Counted from the stretch's first letter, positions 10,401-24,700 are shown. The stretch is DNA of 64,000 bases from Cheilinus undulatus (GCF_018320785.1 NC_054867.1:30631855-30695854), one strand, 5' to 3'. The notes: generated from the sequence alone by a model not told the origin. Numbers and translations are program-made.

Positions 10401-13400
10401 TCACCTTTTTTTTTAATCCATTTTTATTTGTAAAGGTCTTATGTTCCTTTTTAGCCATGTGTCCTAAAATCCATTAAAAGGTCCATCTCTGATTATTTTG
10501 TTTTTTCCTTTTTCCATCCAGTGAAGGGAATTACGTAGCATAACTGTGGATTATACATCAACAATCTTCTGACCTGGTGCTCCACAGTATTTGAAGAAAA
10601 TGTGCAGTGCGATTCAAGACAACCGTTTTTGCCTAATTAAATCAATTGATTTTTTCCCCCTTGGTTTTTTTATTCGGGCTCTCTCATTCTGACCAACTAG
10701 ATTTTATTTGGATTAGTTTGGGTTACTTCTTTTTCCAAAAGGTTGGTATTTCTTTGCCCTCTGCATATTTTCTTTTTTCTAACCTCTGTAGTGCCTTGTC
10801 TAATATTGCAATTTTCACTGCTTTTCATAAAATAAAAAATGTCTAAAGGAAGAAAAGTAATTTGTATAAAATGTGTATACATTTTTAAATCATTTGCTTT
10901 GAATTAGTACCGCTTTTTCAGCTGTTAACATGGATACAACAAAGAGTAGTTTTTGTATTAAGTACATCAATCGGATCTTTGAATGACACTTGAAATGTAA
11001 TACCACTGAGCATCTTGATATTAAAGTTGTTCAGTCAAATAAAGATACATGTTTAAGTTATATCTTTTCTTTTTTTGCCAGTAGTAGTTCATGAGCACAA
11101 AACCCCTGAAATGAGCTCCCCTGGACACCCAAATGAGCCCAAAGTGCTTAGTATATGTTCTTTTATTAATTTTAAGAGCAACTTCTAATGGTGGAGTGAT
11201 TCTCATTTCAAATTAAATTAAAAAGGTTGTTGTGATGTGAAAAATAATTGTGGCTTTGTTTCATTTGTCTGTTACTTAAGTGACCGCTAGAAATTAAGCT
11301 TGAATAAAGTGTTAATGGAGTTGTGAAATATCATTTGAGGATAGTAGCAGTTTAGAAGTGCCACAAGTCTTCCATATAACCCTCTAAAGACTTTGTCAGA
11401 AGCCCACCCCATGTCATCTTTTAAAGACTGACATTTTGTGTATTTGTTTAGTTGTGACTAAGCTTTAAAAACTCCCAAAAGTCACATTTGAATGAAAAAG
11501 TGCTACTTTTGTGGTGAAAGTTGTTTCTAAAGAAATTAGGCAGCACGTCTTTGTCACACAGTCTCCTAATTGTTACCAAACCAGAAACTCAGGGTCTTGC
11601 TTTCCCTGCTTCCAAATCATAAAATAACTGACGTTCCTCAGATTTCTTAACTAAGGCAGCAGTGACAGAACCTGTGTTTTTGAAATACTGGCACTGCTGT
11701 TAATTCCAGTTTTAATCTACTTCATTGTGTGCCACTTTATATCTGGCCTGCTCACAGCTTTGTCATTGCAAATAGCTTTTAACTTTTGGTTTTGTGCCTT
11801 AAGATGCATAGATAACTTTAAACTCATTTGGTTTTGCTGTGAATTGTATTAATCCTTTCTCTTCTTTACTCTCCTCTTCTTTCACAGCAGCTCAGAGAGC
11901 CGTGACCGTGCATATGAACACAGCCCATATGGACATCATGACCGTGGTGGCACTTTTGACAGGCAGCGTCATTACAATGCTGATTATTACCGGGATCGTT
12001 CTATGTTTGCTGCTGCTGGCCCAGGAAGTAGTGCTATTGCCGGAAGCTTTGAGCCATCAGATCCACATTTTGACTCTAGAATTAGAGACCCCTTTACGCT
12101 TACTAACTCTACAAGACGTGACCTATACAGAGATGACCGAGGTCGACGTGTTGATAGGACCTACCATCATCGACGGAGCCGATCATCTCATTCGTCCCAG
12201 TCAAGGCATCCATCCCCACAGCGGACCACAGGACAGACCTCTAAAACTCCTCATTCCCCTAAAAGAGCTCCTTTGTCCCCTGGGAGAGGCCAGCGATCTC
12301 GATCCCGCAGCAGGTCTTCAAGCTCAGACTCTGTCAGCAGTACCAGCAGCACAGGCAGCGGCAGGTGTGACATAATTTTTCATCAAGATACAGTTTTACA
12401 TTTTTTTGATAAATTTCTGTCTGTGACCAACATTTCAGCAGCTTTAACAAATAGTTAATGCACTAACAAGTGCCTCTTTTTCTTAGTGATTCAAACAGCA
12501 GTTCAAGCGATGGTTCTCGGGCACGTTCTGTACAATCTTCAGCTACGCACGCACCTCCTCCGTCTTCCATGGTGCTCGACTCCGATGAGCCACGCAGAAG
12601 CTTTGGAATTAAAGTGCAAAACCTACCAGTGCGCTCCACGGGTGAGTTGCTAAACTTTGCCTGGACTGGGATATGATGTGACACATTTGTGCTCAGCCAT
12701 GGGTGTTTATGCTGGACTACACTAAACCAATGTTAAAGATATATGATCTGGTCTATACCCTTTGTAATTTTTCTCAAAGAAGTTGAGTGCAACTGTTTTC
12801 TCCAGTTGTTATATGTGACTCATAGTTATTTGTATGCAGTAATAACTTTCGTAAGTTTTTGTTATCAAACACTGATGGCCACTTAACTTAGTTTCACATG
12901 TCAGGAATATTTTTATCCTCTAAAGTAATAATTATACACTATTAGAAGCATTTACCTACTGTATATTAAGCATTAAAGTTTTCTTTACTTAGTAACATTA
13001 TTTGCAGGCCCTGTAAAAACAAATCAATTTACTGTATGATTTTTAGTATCTCATGTAAGCATTTTTTCTCCCCTGCAGACACAAGTTTAAAAGATGGCCT
13101 TTTCCATGAATTCAAGAAACATGGTAAAGTGACTTCAGTGCAGATCCATGGAGCATCAGAAGACCGCTATGGTTTGGTGTTTTTTAGACAGCAGGAGGAT
13201 CAGGAGAAAGCCCTGAATGTTTCCAAAGGAAAGCATTTCTTTGGCATGCCTATTGAAGTCACTGCTTGGAATGGTCCTGGTAAGTGATAAATAATGTAAA
13301 AAATATTTTTTGATTAATTCTTGATACCAACAAAGTAATACTATAAATGTTTGCTTAAAGTCTGTCTTCTAATTCTTGTGGAGAATGAGCTTCAAATATA

Positions 13401-16400
13401 AAAAGCATGCTAGGACTTTGATGATAAAATGTTCCCTTCCTTCAGAAACAGAGAGTGAAAATGAGTTCAGGCCTTTGGATGGGCGCATAGATGAGTTTCA
13501 TCCCAAGGCCACAAGGACACTGTTCATAGGCAACCTTGAGAAGACCACCAGTTATCAACAGCTCCTAGACATTTTTCAGCGATTTGGAGAAATCGTGGTA
13601 TGCTACCATTTAACAATATACTTTAATTTGTACATTTAACTTTTGATAACTTTATGTTTCTGATTTTTTTTCCTCTGAAGGATATTGACATCAAGAAAGT
13701 GAATGGAGTTCCACAGTATGCCTTTGTGCAGTATTCCGATATTGCAAGTGTCTGCAAGGCCATTAAGAAGATGGATGGAGAGTATCTGGGTAGCAACAGA
13801 CTAAAGGTAGTGTTTACAGTTCACAATTTTGACAATTTTTATCTGAATAAGTTAGCAATCTTAAAAAATGTGTGTATATCATTTCAATGTTGTTGGTGTC
13901 CTTTTAGCTTGGATTTGGGAAGAGTATGCCCACGACATGTGTTTGGCTGGATGGTTTGGCAACCAGTATTACAGAACAATATCTCACAAGGCATTTCTGC
14001 CGCTATGGACATGTTGTCAAGGTCAGTATTACTGTATGCTGCATAGGATTTTCAGCTCTTGATTGTAATGCAGGGTATTTTCAAGTTAATTTTTTTCCCT
14101 TTTCCCTTTTAGGTTGTGTTTGACAGATTGAAAGGGATGGCTTTAATCTTGTACAACAACACAGACTTTGCTCAGGCAGCTGTAAGAGAGACCAAAGGTT
14201 GGAAAATTGGAGGCAATAAAATAAAGGTAAACAATAACTATAATGATGTCAATCAGGGTAGAATATTTCTCTATGTAGAGTGTCTTAACACCATTTTTTT
14301 TTATATTTGTAAGGTGGATTTTGCAAGTCAGGAGAGTCAGATGGCATTCTACAGATCTATGCAGGCATCTGGTCAAGACATCAGAGACTTCTATGAAATC
14401 CCTCCTGAAAGACGGTAAATTTTCAGTATTATTAATTGCATTCTGTTGAAATGGGCATAGCTAAACTTGTTTTATATACAGTGCCTAAGAAATTTTTTGG
14501 ACCACCTGTCATGTTTGTCTCAGAGACCATCTAGCATCATGAAATGCTTCAATGCGGACTCTTTCATTTTCACTGAGCTCGACACGTTTTACCATTTTGA
14601 ACAGGAATGAGGAATTTCAAACTGAATTCACCTTTTTATAGCCAAATTTAAGCCGGCTCACTGGGCTTCTCTGAGATGTCAGAAATTAATCAAGCATAAC
14701 ATTCAAACACCAAAACTAATCTTTCTATTCAGGAATGCAAGTAAATAACTATAATTTGACACATTAATCAATTAATGTGCTTTACTATTTATTCAGTTTT
14801 TTTTTAAATCAGTAAATTTGAAAATTCATGGACAACAATAATAATTATATTTTTGCATTAAAATATCATTTTGGTTAAAGAGCTTCTACATATTGGTGAA
14901 TTAACCATTGCAGAAACATAAAAAATGATTTTGGTGATTACCAGTGCTGTTAATTTAGGGCAGCTGTAGTGTAAACCTTACTTTGGGTGGTGGTCTAATG
15001 AATTTGTTAAGCACTGTACATCACAAACTTGGCTGTTGAAATTTTTGTGCCATTGAGTAATTGTATAAAAATAAAAAACTGATGAATAAGTTTGAAGTGA
15101 GATAGTAATTTTTGTCCGTGTTTTATTGTAAAATATATTAGCACATTTTGTTAGTCTAACAGCAACAAGGCAACTCAAGAAAAATATGAATTACTTAGAG
15201 ATCAGAAGTTAATAATCTCTTTCAATTCTCGCAATTCTACAGAGAGGAACGCAGACCTCCATACCATGAATTTACAGCAGAAAGGGCATACTATGAGAAT
15301 ATCAGAACCCCTGGGCTCTATCCAGAGGAAGCTCGAAGAGAATATGCAGCTCGCAGCAGAGAACGGTTTCCTGAACTTGAACACTATCAGGGTGATCACT
15401 TCGATCCACGTTATCATGAAGATCCAAGAGACTACAGGGACTACAGAGACCCCTTTGAGCAAGACATCCGGAAATATACTTACATTCAAAGGGAGAGAGA
15501 AAGAGAACGAGAACGATTTGAGGCTGACCGCAGCAGGTGGAGCCCCTCCCATCCAAGGCGACCTATTACTCCATCAGTATCACCCTCACCATCTGATCGT
15601 GCTCCCAGAGACTCCGAACGACGGGTTTTCAGCCAGTCTTCTGAGCGAAGTGGTAGTGTGAGTTCAATGTCACCACCACACTTTGACAAATCGGATAAAA
15701 CCCTGCTGGATCATGCTTCAAAGAGTGAAAAAACTGAGAAGAGCAGCCAACCAGAACGTGTGGTGGGTGCTGAGAAAACAAAACGTGCCAAACGAAAAGA
15801 GAAGGGTGAAAAAGTAGAAAAAAATAAATCAAAAAAGGCAAAGGGGCAATCCCCATCAAACCTTTTACCTGAAACTGAGCCAGAGACCGGTTTTGATGGA
15901 AGTTCTGGAAGAGGACGGCTATCAGACCAGGAAGCTCATGAGAGGCAGAAATCTAAAGGGGATAGTGACAGTGGAAATTTACTGTCAGCTGTTCACCATG
16001 ATTCTACTAAGAATGACAGATCTGAAACGAGTAAAGGTGAAAATTTGGAATTGGATGGAAAAAATCGACCAAAGAAACATCTTAAGTCAGATGTTGGAAG
16101 TGATGGAAAAGAATTGTCAGTGGATTCAGATCGGCTTGCTGCCAGAAAAAGAAGATTTGCAGATCCAAGTGGAAGGACTGTTCGTCAGAAAAGAAGCAGA
16201 CATGAGGAAGAGGATGGTATTCAGTCCTCTGAATTTGGTGCTAGTGCTGCATTTTTAAAGGAGCCCGAAACTGACAAACACAGAGATTCCCAACGGAGAG
16301 ATTCAAGGCTCAAAGCTGAAAAAAGTGGCACACAGAAGGATGGCCAGGAGGACCTTAGGGGACAACAAGAGAAATCAGAGGGATCTCTAGACCCTTTAGA

Positions 16401-19400
16401 GTTGAAACGTCATCAAGGGCACACGTCATCCAGAAGATTTTCACATGAAGGAGTAGTTGAACAAAGCAGTGTAAGAGAACAAGAGCATCATCTTGCTTTT
16501 AAATTCGGTACTCAAAATGCTGAAACTGACAAAAGTGCTGAGACAAAGGAACACTATGTGGACATTGATCTCTCTCAGAGTTACCGCAAGCAGATGGAGC
16601 AAAATAGAAGGTTGCACCAGCAGCAACAGCAACGTGAGTCTGACAAAACTGACAAACCAGAAAGTCCTCAAGGAAGTGAAACAGAGGACTTGGAACATCG
16701 CAGTCTTGTGCATGAAGTTGGTAAACCACCTGAGGATGTCACAGATAATTTCCCATCTTACAAACTAAAGAAACTAGACCAATTTGACACAGAATCTGGG
16801 ACAAAGAGGGAGCGTGTCTACCGGAGCTTTAGACAAAAAAGTGAAGATCCTGACTGGAACAATACTTCCTCTCCAGGACACCAACATTTTCCTCACCATG
16901 CTGAAGAAGACTTTGTGGATCCTTCTCAAAAAGAGCTGAGTAGAAATGAGGAAAAGCTACACACTGATCTGGAGCTTTTGGTCAAAAGGACACATAACAC
17001 TCAGGTAAACAAACCAAACACTCCTTTACTTAATTTGGAAGAAGAGCAACAAAAGAGATGGGAGAGAAGAGTAAAACACGACTTGTTACCAGACCTGAGC
17101 TTCTCCAGAAGTCTAGGTAAAAATATTCATAATCGCAAGCGTTTGGAATATGGTATTTGGCATGACTTGGAGCCTGGGGAAGTACGGTCTGACACTGAGG
17201 AGGACAGAGAGAACAAATCCCAGTCCCCTGTTCCCTCAACGTCTATGCCTTTTTCTGATAGGCAAAGGATTGAAAGGTTTTCAGACCCAAAACTAGCACA
17301 TCTTGAAAGAAACAAATTCTACTCCTTTGCACTTGACCATACCATCACACCTGATACAAAGGCTCTGCTCGAACGAGCAAAATCTTTGTCATCTTCTAGA
17401 GAAGATAATTGGTCATTTTTAGATTATGATTCTCACTTTGCAAGTTTCCGCAACAGAAAAGATGTAGAGAAAGTGGAATCAACACCGAGACCTACACCCT
17501 CCTGGTACATGAAAAAGAAAAAGATTCGAAGTGGATCTGAAGATAAACTGGATGATAGGAAGGAGGAGCCCAAGCCAGAGGAACAGGAACGCAGAGAACT
17601 TTTTGCTTCCCGGTTCCTTCATAGTGCCGTCTTTGAGCTTGATTCTAGACGACTTCAACACTTGGAGCGCAAGCATGAAGAACCTGAGCAAACACAAAAC
17701 CAACAACCTGGTCAGCAAGGGGCAGTGGATGGTGAACTTGACACAGGGCCAGTTGTCCTATTTCATAGCCGTTTTTTGGAACTCACACGATTACAACAGA
17801 AAAATAAAACTCCACAGCCGCAAGAGGCAAAAGGGGACACAATAATCACAGATGAGAAAATGGATAAGGCATCTGTTCCTGAGCAACATGCTTTGCAGTC
17901 CACTGAAACAACAGAAGCTACCTTGGAGCCGGAAATTAAACCCATTAGTCCTGTTGAAGAGCTGAATTCTGAGCCCCAGCTCACACCAACACCTGCCACA
18001 CAATTTGTGATCAAGGAGCTCCCTTCAGCAGATCAGAAAAGTGCTGTCTCAGATCCACCCCCTGAATCAAACCCCCCTTTGTCTTTTGTAAAGGATGAGT
18101 TAAAGGAGGAAGTTAAAGAAATTGAACCTGTTGTGTCGGTGCAGCATCCATCAACAGAGATACCATCTGATTCCTCACCTGCACAAATAGCAGCACCAGA
18201 ACCCTGCTACTCAGAGGAAAGATGTAAGCCATCTCCCCCAGAAGAAAAACTGGAAATTTCAACAGAGGACTCAACACCTATTGGTACAGGAAAATCTGGC
18301 TGGCAAGACTCTCATGATGAGTTTGTTAGCAGTTCAGAAACAGAGCAGAACCCTGAAACAACACAGTCAAATGTGCCAGAACCCACTAGCCCTAAACCAC
18401 CTAGTCTTGCAGAGGAATTAGATGTATCAAAGAAAGAGAACCTCCCTACATTTAAAGCAGTAGCAGAGCCTGAGGGAGGGAAGACAGTTGAAGTTGATAA
18501 AGAACAAATGCCAACTGATAATGACACAAACGATGAGCCTATTTTGCCACAAAAGGAGCTTAAAAGTAAAGAAGTTAAAACTAAAAAGTCCAAGCAGTCT
18601 CCTGCTCGAGTTTCACCTGTTCCTGTTGTTTCTACCCCCACTTCTGAGAAGCCTGCAACACGCAAGAGTGAGCGCATTGACAAAGAGAAGCTAAAACGTG
18701 GATCATCGCCAAGAGCTGAAACAAAGTCCACAGGCAAATCTCCTATTCATAGCACAGAACCTGATATAGCAGAGTCCAGCATATCAGTAGGCAGAGCAAG
18801 ACGACGAAATGTTAAATCAGTCTATGCCACCCCGGTCGAAGATGATCCACCAGTTCGTTCTGGCAAGGATACAGCAGAGTTGCCTCGCTCTGCGCGAAAA
18901 CGAGGTTCAGACAAAGATGCCACACAGCAACAAATAATTGAACAGGATCCACCTGCTCCTACCCCTGTAACGAAACGAGGCCGTCCTCCAAAAAATCGCA
19001 GACCAGTTGACGAGATTTCAACAGTTAAAGTAGAAAAATCGAAAATGGACAACAAAGACACTGATTCAAATGAGTCAGAAAGTGGTGAAAAAATTCCAAA
19101 AGCGTTAAAAGGGAAAACATCCCCACATGGCACAAAGGGTCAGTTGAATCAGATGTCCACAGTTCTGAGCACTGGTTCATCAAGGAAGGGGGATAAAACT
19201 GATCCGGTTGAGGATGATGAACAGGAAATGGACTTGACAGATGAAGACTCTTCAGCTTTGCAAGATCCATCAAATTTATCTAAAGAAGATCCATCAATAA
19301 TAGTTGAACAAAAGAAAGAGGAAAAAGATGGACAAGGCAGAGAGTTTTGCAGAGATAAAGATGTTCTCAATGAAAAGGCTAGTGGGGCTAAATCAAATGG

Positions 19401-22400
19401 GAAAGAGGCAGATACCAGAGTCTTGGAAGAGAAACCCAACCCAGAAAAAGACAAAATTGTTAGAGGAAAGACCAAGCTAACAAGGACTCCAAAATCTCCT
19501 GTCCTAAAAAACCTCAAAATCAGACTGAATGTCACAGAAGTGAAAGATCTCCTTCAGTTGGGGGAAGATGAGCCTGGGAGTCAAGAGGATTCTTCCAAAA
19601 AGTTAAGGTCTGGTGACCAAGGTGAGAATGTTTCAAATTTCACAAATGCTAATGGAGGAGGTTCCAGCAGTGAAGAAAAGGGAAATGTTACTTTGGAACA
19701 AACAGAGCCAAAGGACACATCAAAAAGCTTGATTTCACAGGAGCGGGAGTTGGAACAGGCTGTGCAGAACATAGCTAAACTTACAGTTCCAGCATTTCCT
19801 GCAGAACCACCAACACCTCCTGTTACACTTACAGAGGTAAAAGGTGACCAAGAGGAGGAAAAGCCTTCAAATCCTGCTAGTGAGACAGAGCTAATGGCTG
19901 CTATTGATTCGATAACTGCAGAGGAGTCAACTGTAGCAGTTACCCAAGCTCCTCCACCAAGTGCAGAGATGGGTTCAGAACCTGAGATGCAAGACTTCGT
20001 TCAGCCTGCAAAGGATGATGAACCTGAAACTACACTCTCCATACAGGAAGAGCCTGTACTCCAAACCCCAACCAAAAGGGGTAGCAAGGGAAGACCTAAA
20101 ACACCTAAACGCCCTAAAGGCCAAAAGCAAGTAAAAAAGGATTCAAAGGAAGGACTTCCAACAAATGAGGAACTGTCAACTCCTTTAGAAAATAGTGTGA
20201 AGGCTGTTTCTGAAACAACTCAATCAGCAACTGCAGCTGTCATTACTCCTATCACCTGGAATCCAGAGCCTGAGCCTTCACCTGTCAGGACTACGCATGT
20301 ACATACAAATTTAGAGCCACCCTGTGAAGAACAGAATCAAAATCTTAAACCTGTCAACCCCCGGTCAAAGAGTCCAATATGCCTGAAGCCCCCACAGGTC
20401 ACACCAGAGTCTGTTGCCCCTTCTCTGTCTCCTCTTGCTAACAGACCAAGTATCAGACCAACTCAAACAAGTAGAATTCCTGTTTCACCTCCCGATTGGC
20501 GGCACCAGTCTAAAGAAATGGGACCCTCCTCCTCACCTGTCATGCCAATAGTATCGAAGGAAAACCAACCTTTGCTGTCAGACTCAGAAAACATGGATGT
20601 TGTTCATGGTACAAGTGACTTGAGACAAATTCTTATGAAACACAAAAATATTTCACTTACGAGCAGTGGTTCTATTCCAAGTAGTCTGCCTACCCTGCAT
20701 GATCAGAACCTCTCGGAAAGTAATGCTCCATCAGCTGCTGTACCAAATAAACCACTAGTACCAGATAATAGAATGCCAGTCCATCCTACTCCACCAATTG
20801 TTCGACCTCCAGCTTCACTACCATCTCCTGAGACGAAATCTGTGATCTCTGTTATAGCATCTACTGCAACTTCTGTTATCAGTCGTGTTTGCAATCCATC
20901 TGAGCCTGAAGATAAATTAAACATGAACATTGGAAATCCCTGTGTGGATATTGCTGTACCTAAACAAACTTATAGGTCAAGTAAAGAGGACACTGGATTA
21001 TATCATGTTGGTGAAGAAGGGGGAAGTACTGGACGGTTCATTGTGGAGAGCCCCAGCCTTGGCACAGGATCTTGTCCAGGTCTAAGAGTAAATACATCTG
21101 AAGGAGTGGTAGTATTGAGCCACTCAGGCCAGAAAACAGAAGGGCCACAGAGGATTAGTGCAAAAATAAGTCAGATCCCACAAGCGACAGCAGGTGACAT
21201 GGAATCTCAACAGCTGGTATCAATGCCCCAGATAAAACAGGAGCTGTATGGTCATTCTCATTCAGGACTTCAAAAAGGGCCTTCATCACAGGCAGATCAC
21301 GGGCATCTTGGAAAGACTCAATCAACTTTATCCTCCACGAAACAAGAAAGTGCTGTTGAAAAGATGGAATCTACTTTCCAGTCTGGACCTCAAGGAGTAG
21401 TTAAGCGTCTCACACAGGGAAACCAACAAGTAATGAGTTATCATCAAGAGTACATGCAAATGAAACATCCGAAGAAAATGGACACTGCTGATCATCACAG
21501 TACCGATGGCAATAAACCTGCTTGGACTTCTGCCATAAGTCCTGCTATAAGTCCCCATTTACCCTCGCCACCTGGTAACCATGTAGGCTTTGTCGCAGCT
21601 GCCAGTGAAAGAGCTTCTTCACATATCAGTGGAGTCAAACAAGAACCACGATCACCTCGCAAGTCAAACCACCCACACTCCCCATTTACTAAAGTATCCT
21701 CACCCATTGGCTCCTCATCACCAAAGGGCATACCAGTGATGTTGTCAACTGGTATTCCTGCTATGCAACAGTTCATTACTGGTGTTCATCATCCAGAACA
21801 GTCTGTAATTATGCCACCTCACAGTGTGCCAGGAGGCCTGGGACGGATGTCTCCTCACCGTGTTACACAAGCAATTCCAGTGGGACATCTTGTCCAAGGA
21901 GATGTAAGGGTCAATACTCCACCGCTTTCCGTGATGAACTATGGGATGCATGGTGAGGCTCTTGCCTCTCCCTGGTCTGGTTCTATGCAGCAAAGGCCCA
22001 CATCACCTCAGGCTGTTGGCAGAGAAAAAGTCCTCAAAGTAAACCCTGGTTCTTTGAGGGGTCATGAGGGAGAACAGGATGAACCCAGACGCTTCCATCA
22101 GGCTCCAGGGAGGCAACCTGGCGCACAGATAAAACAAGAGACATTGCAGTCTGATCCACGTGGACCTCTGCGGGGTAATGTCCAGTTAGAGACATACATG
22201 GCACAAAGGGATATGCGTGTGCTCTTGCATCAACAGGGAGAGCGCCTGGCCACAGATCCTCATTCAGGACACATTCAGGAGCCTCTTCCTCCCTCTTCAG
22301 CACCCTCCAGCCTACCTTTATCATTGTCTCCAAGAGCGCATGTTTTGTCTAAAGGTGTATCTGAAAAGGATATAACAAAGCCACTGGAGGCAAAGCAGCC

Positions 22401-23808
22401 ACACTCTCCTCTTGCTAAAGATGGATTGATGGGAATACGACAATCTGGGCAAGCCATTGCATCTCCCCAGAGAGTTCAGTTAATGACACCAGGACTTGGT
22501 GGTTCATTCCCAGAGTACTCATCTATTTACACAAATCCAAGAGGAATCCATTCCCAAATACCTGAGACTTCCTCAGCTGGAATGAACCAGCCACCATTGA
22601 GCATCACACCAACTTTGGTGAGTTTGATTTATTCAACAATCCAGATTTTTATTTATTTATTTATTCTTAAGAAAGCTGTGACATTTTATACCATTATGCA
22701 TTAAGCTCAGAGGTTTTTCTATCTTCAGTCAATGCCTAATTGTTATTTAGATCAATTCTTTTATGCCCTTGTCATAAAGAAGCAAAAAAAATAGTTAAGT
22801 AGCTTAAATTAGCTGTGGGCAATGACAAACATTAAAAATAGTGACTTTTATATGAGGTAGGCAACAATAAAGTAGACATTTGAGTATATGCTAATCTGGG
22901 TAGAGTTACAGAAACTGCTCATAACGCACTTATTTTCTCACATTCTCAGGGTGCAGACCTTCAGACCAAACCAGATGGCAAGATGACACAGCCTGTTAAT
23001 ATGGTGCAGTTGCTCACGGTAAAATGACTCATTACAGCTGTTAAAGTGTTTTAAGGGTCGTTTTCTGATCAGGAGCTGGTTTTGTATGACACGCTTGTCC
23101 TATTTTTGTCTCATATTAAACCAGAAATACCCCATTGTGTGGCAAGGCCTGCTGGCACTGAAGAATGACACAGCTGCAGTCCAATTGCATTTTGTCTGTG
23201 GCAACAAAGCTTTGGCTCATCGATCACTGCCCTTGCAAGAAGGAGGCGCATTGCTGAGGATTGTCCAGAGAATGAGACTAGAGGCTTCACAACTGGAGAG
23301 TGTAGCCCGAAGAATGACTGTATGTATCTTTTCTTAGTTAGGTCAAGTTTAATTCTTATTAAGTTGAATCCGCTAATAGCTCTTACATTTTCTCTGTATA
23401 GGGGGACAGTGATTTCTGTCTTCTCCTTGCTCTGCCATGTGGAAGAGATCAAGAGGATGTCCTTCACCAAACTCAAGCTCTTAAGGCAGCTTTTATCAAC
23501 TACTTGCAGACAAAGCTGGCTGCCGGTATCATCAATATACCCAACCCAGGTTCCAATCAGGTGAGACGTGAATGTTAGTTGTAATATTTAGTTGGTAATG
23601 TTGCCTCTGGGATCACATCTTCAGGATCTCTGTTCAATCAAATGTTAAATCTTCTTTTTTTCTTTTTCCTTTCCAGCCTGCATATGTGCTCCAGATTTTC
23701 CCACCATGTGAATTTTCAGAGAGCCACCTCTCCCAGCTCGCCCCTGACCTTTTGAACAGGATTTCCAGCATCTCACCACACCTCATGATTGTCATCACCT
23801 CTGTGTAA
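7441..23808 (+). CDS. spen: Spen/SHARP/MINT transcriptional corepressor, complete
   Basis: Fifteen coding exons: 7441-7523, 8773-9087, 11888-12364, 12487-12641, 13079-13279, 13446-13597, 13681-13806, 13908-14021, 14113-14226, 14314-14414, 15243-22617, 22950-23018, 23125-23319, 23402-23560, 23677-23808. They sum to 9768 nt (3255 aa; human about 3664). RRM1 begins at MVRETRHLWVGNLPEHV and spans exons 1-2. RRM2 lies in exons 4-5 (about aa 330-410), RRM3 in exons 6-7 (about 433-505) and RRM4 in exons 8-10 (about 512-585). Exon 11 (7375 nt) encodes the long disordered, charged middle. Its conserved islands include EPGEVRSDTEED, FYSFALDHTITPDTKALL and, at about aa 2555-2610, the RBPJ-binding segment RVNTSEGVVVLSHSGQKTEG. 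The SPOC domain fills exons 12-15 (about aa 3085-3255) and keeps the basic QRMRLE patch that contacts SMRT/NCoR in human SHARP. Spen is a nuclear RNA-binding repressor of Notch/RBPJ and nuclear-receptor targets. The shorter length reflects the middle region. Exon 3 has a tandem CAGCAG acceptor. Confidence 0.97.
7524..8772 (+). other. spen: spen intron 1
   Basis: 1.25 kb, GT-AG, splitting the arginine codon that ends HFKR. The first few hundred bases remain relatively CpG-rich, then the sequence is AT-rich. No repeat or RNA gene recognised. Confidence 0.7.
9088..11887 (+). other. spen: spen intron 2 (largest spen intron)
   Basis: 2.8 kb, GTAAGT donor, TTTCACAGCAG acceptor. Most is unremarkable. 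Between about 9290 and 10140 the words GGATGTA and GGATGT recur in varied surroundings (for example near 9367, 9432, 9490, 9909, 9922, 9950 and 10016), and two open frames of 64 and 85 codons occur. I found no protein family for them and no splice logic tying them to spen. Confidence 0.6.
14479..15016. mobile_element. Tc1/mariner-type miniature element in spen intron 10
   Basis: The 538-bp element is flanked by TA on both sides (14477-14478 and 15017-15018). The ends are inverted copies about 30 bp long: CAGTGCCTAAGAAATTTTTT at the left and the complement of TAATGAATTTGTTAAGCACTG at the right, both followed inward by a GGACCACC/GGTGGTC word. No transposase is encoded, so it is non-autonomous. 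It occupies most of the intron between exons 10 and 11. The TA duplication and CAGTG terminus fit Tc1/mariner. Confidence 0.85.
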
Positions 23809-24700
23809 CCTTCACTGCTGGGAGCTGTCCCACTGATGGGCGTTCTTACCAATGAGCCTCAGGAAACCAGAGGAATATTTTTTTTCCTGGACATAAATGG
23901 AAATGTATAGGATATACCCTATCAACACTTGCTTGTTTCCATCAGTCTTTTTTTCTTTTGTCTGGTATTTTTGTCCTTCTCAGAAGAACTCAGGGATGGA
24001 CCAAACCAGAACCCAGTCTTATTTGACCATTTCTCTGCTGTATTTCTATTTATTGGAGTTTCATTTTAATGTTCGGAGATGCTCTGAAGAAAAAAAAAAT
24101 CAGGATGTTTGATGAACAAGATTGAGTGACTATCCAGGTGGCCTTTTTTCTTTCATCGGTCTATTTGATTGTCATGTTCATTTCTTCACCAGAGAGGATC
24201 ATGGAAGCCGTTGTGCTGCAGTGGCTTAAAGACATTTCAACTTATTTTAAATAATGATGTACAGACTTCCTTACCCAGGCTTTCTTTAGAGGAGGAAGAA
24301 TTAACTTGTAAAACCATGGAGACTCCGTAGAGGACCACGTACGCTCAACAACTCCTTTAATTCCACCAGCTCTGCTCGTTTTCTCACACTACTGAAGCAG
24401 TTACACCTCTGGGCACCTGCCTTTACATTGAACAAGCTACATTAGATTTGGGAGGTTTTGAATACAGGACTTTGTAAATATTTTAAATATTTAAAACTTT
24501 GACTATGGAGCTTGGACAACCTGATGCAGACTTGAACTCTGGGACATACCAGTGCACAGAGTGCGAAAAATTTGATGGATAGCCTTGATTTTTGGGTGTA
24601 AATACTTGTAACACAAGAAGGTTAGCAAACTCTCCTATGGAGTCTGCTGATGGCACTTCATATTTTGTAACTCAAATAAAACAAACTCCAGAAACTTGAA
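23809..24700 (+). other. spen: spen 3' UTR
   Basis: No coding potential follows the stop at 23806-23808. A canonical AATAAA is at 24675-24680, the most likely cleavage region being just after it, giving a 3' UTR of about 0.9 kb. Confidence 0.75.
24675..24680 (+). terminator. spen: spen poly(A) signal
   Basis: AATAAA in the expected place downstream of the spen stop codon, followed by T-rich sequence at 24716-24724 and by the prkar2a 3' end on the other strand. Confidence 0.7.

Noticed and set aside
15202-22457. Many open frames on the minus strand and in other frames across spen exon 11
   Set aside because: They overlap a 7.4-kb exon with strong protein-level conservation in the + frame; the opposite frames are low-complexity shadows.
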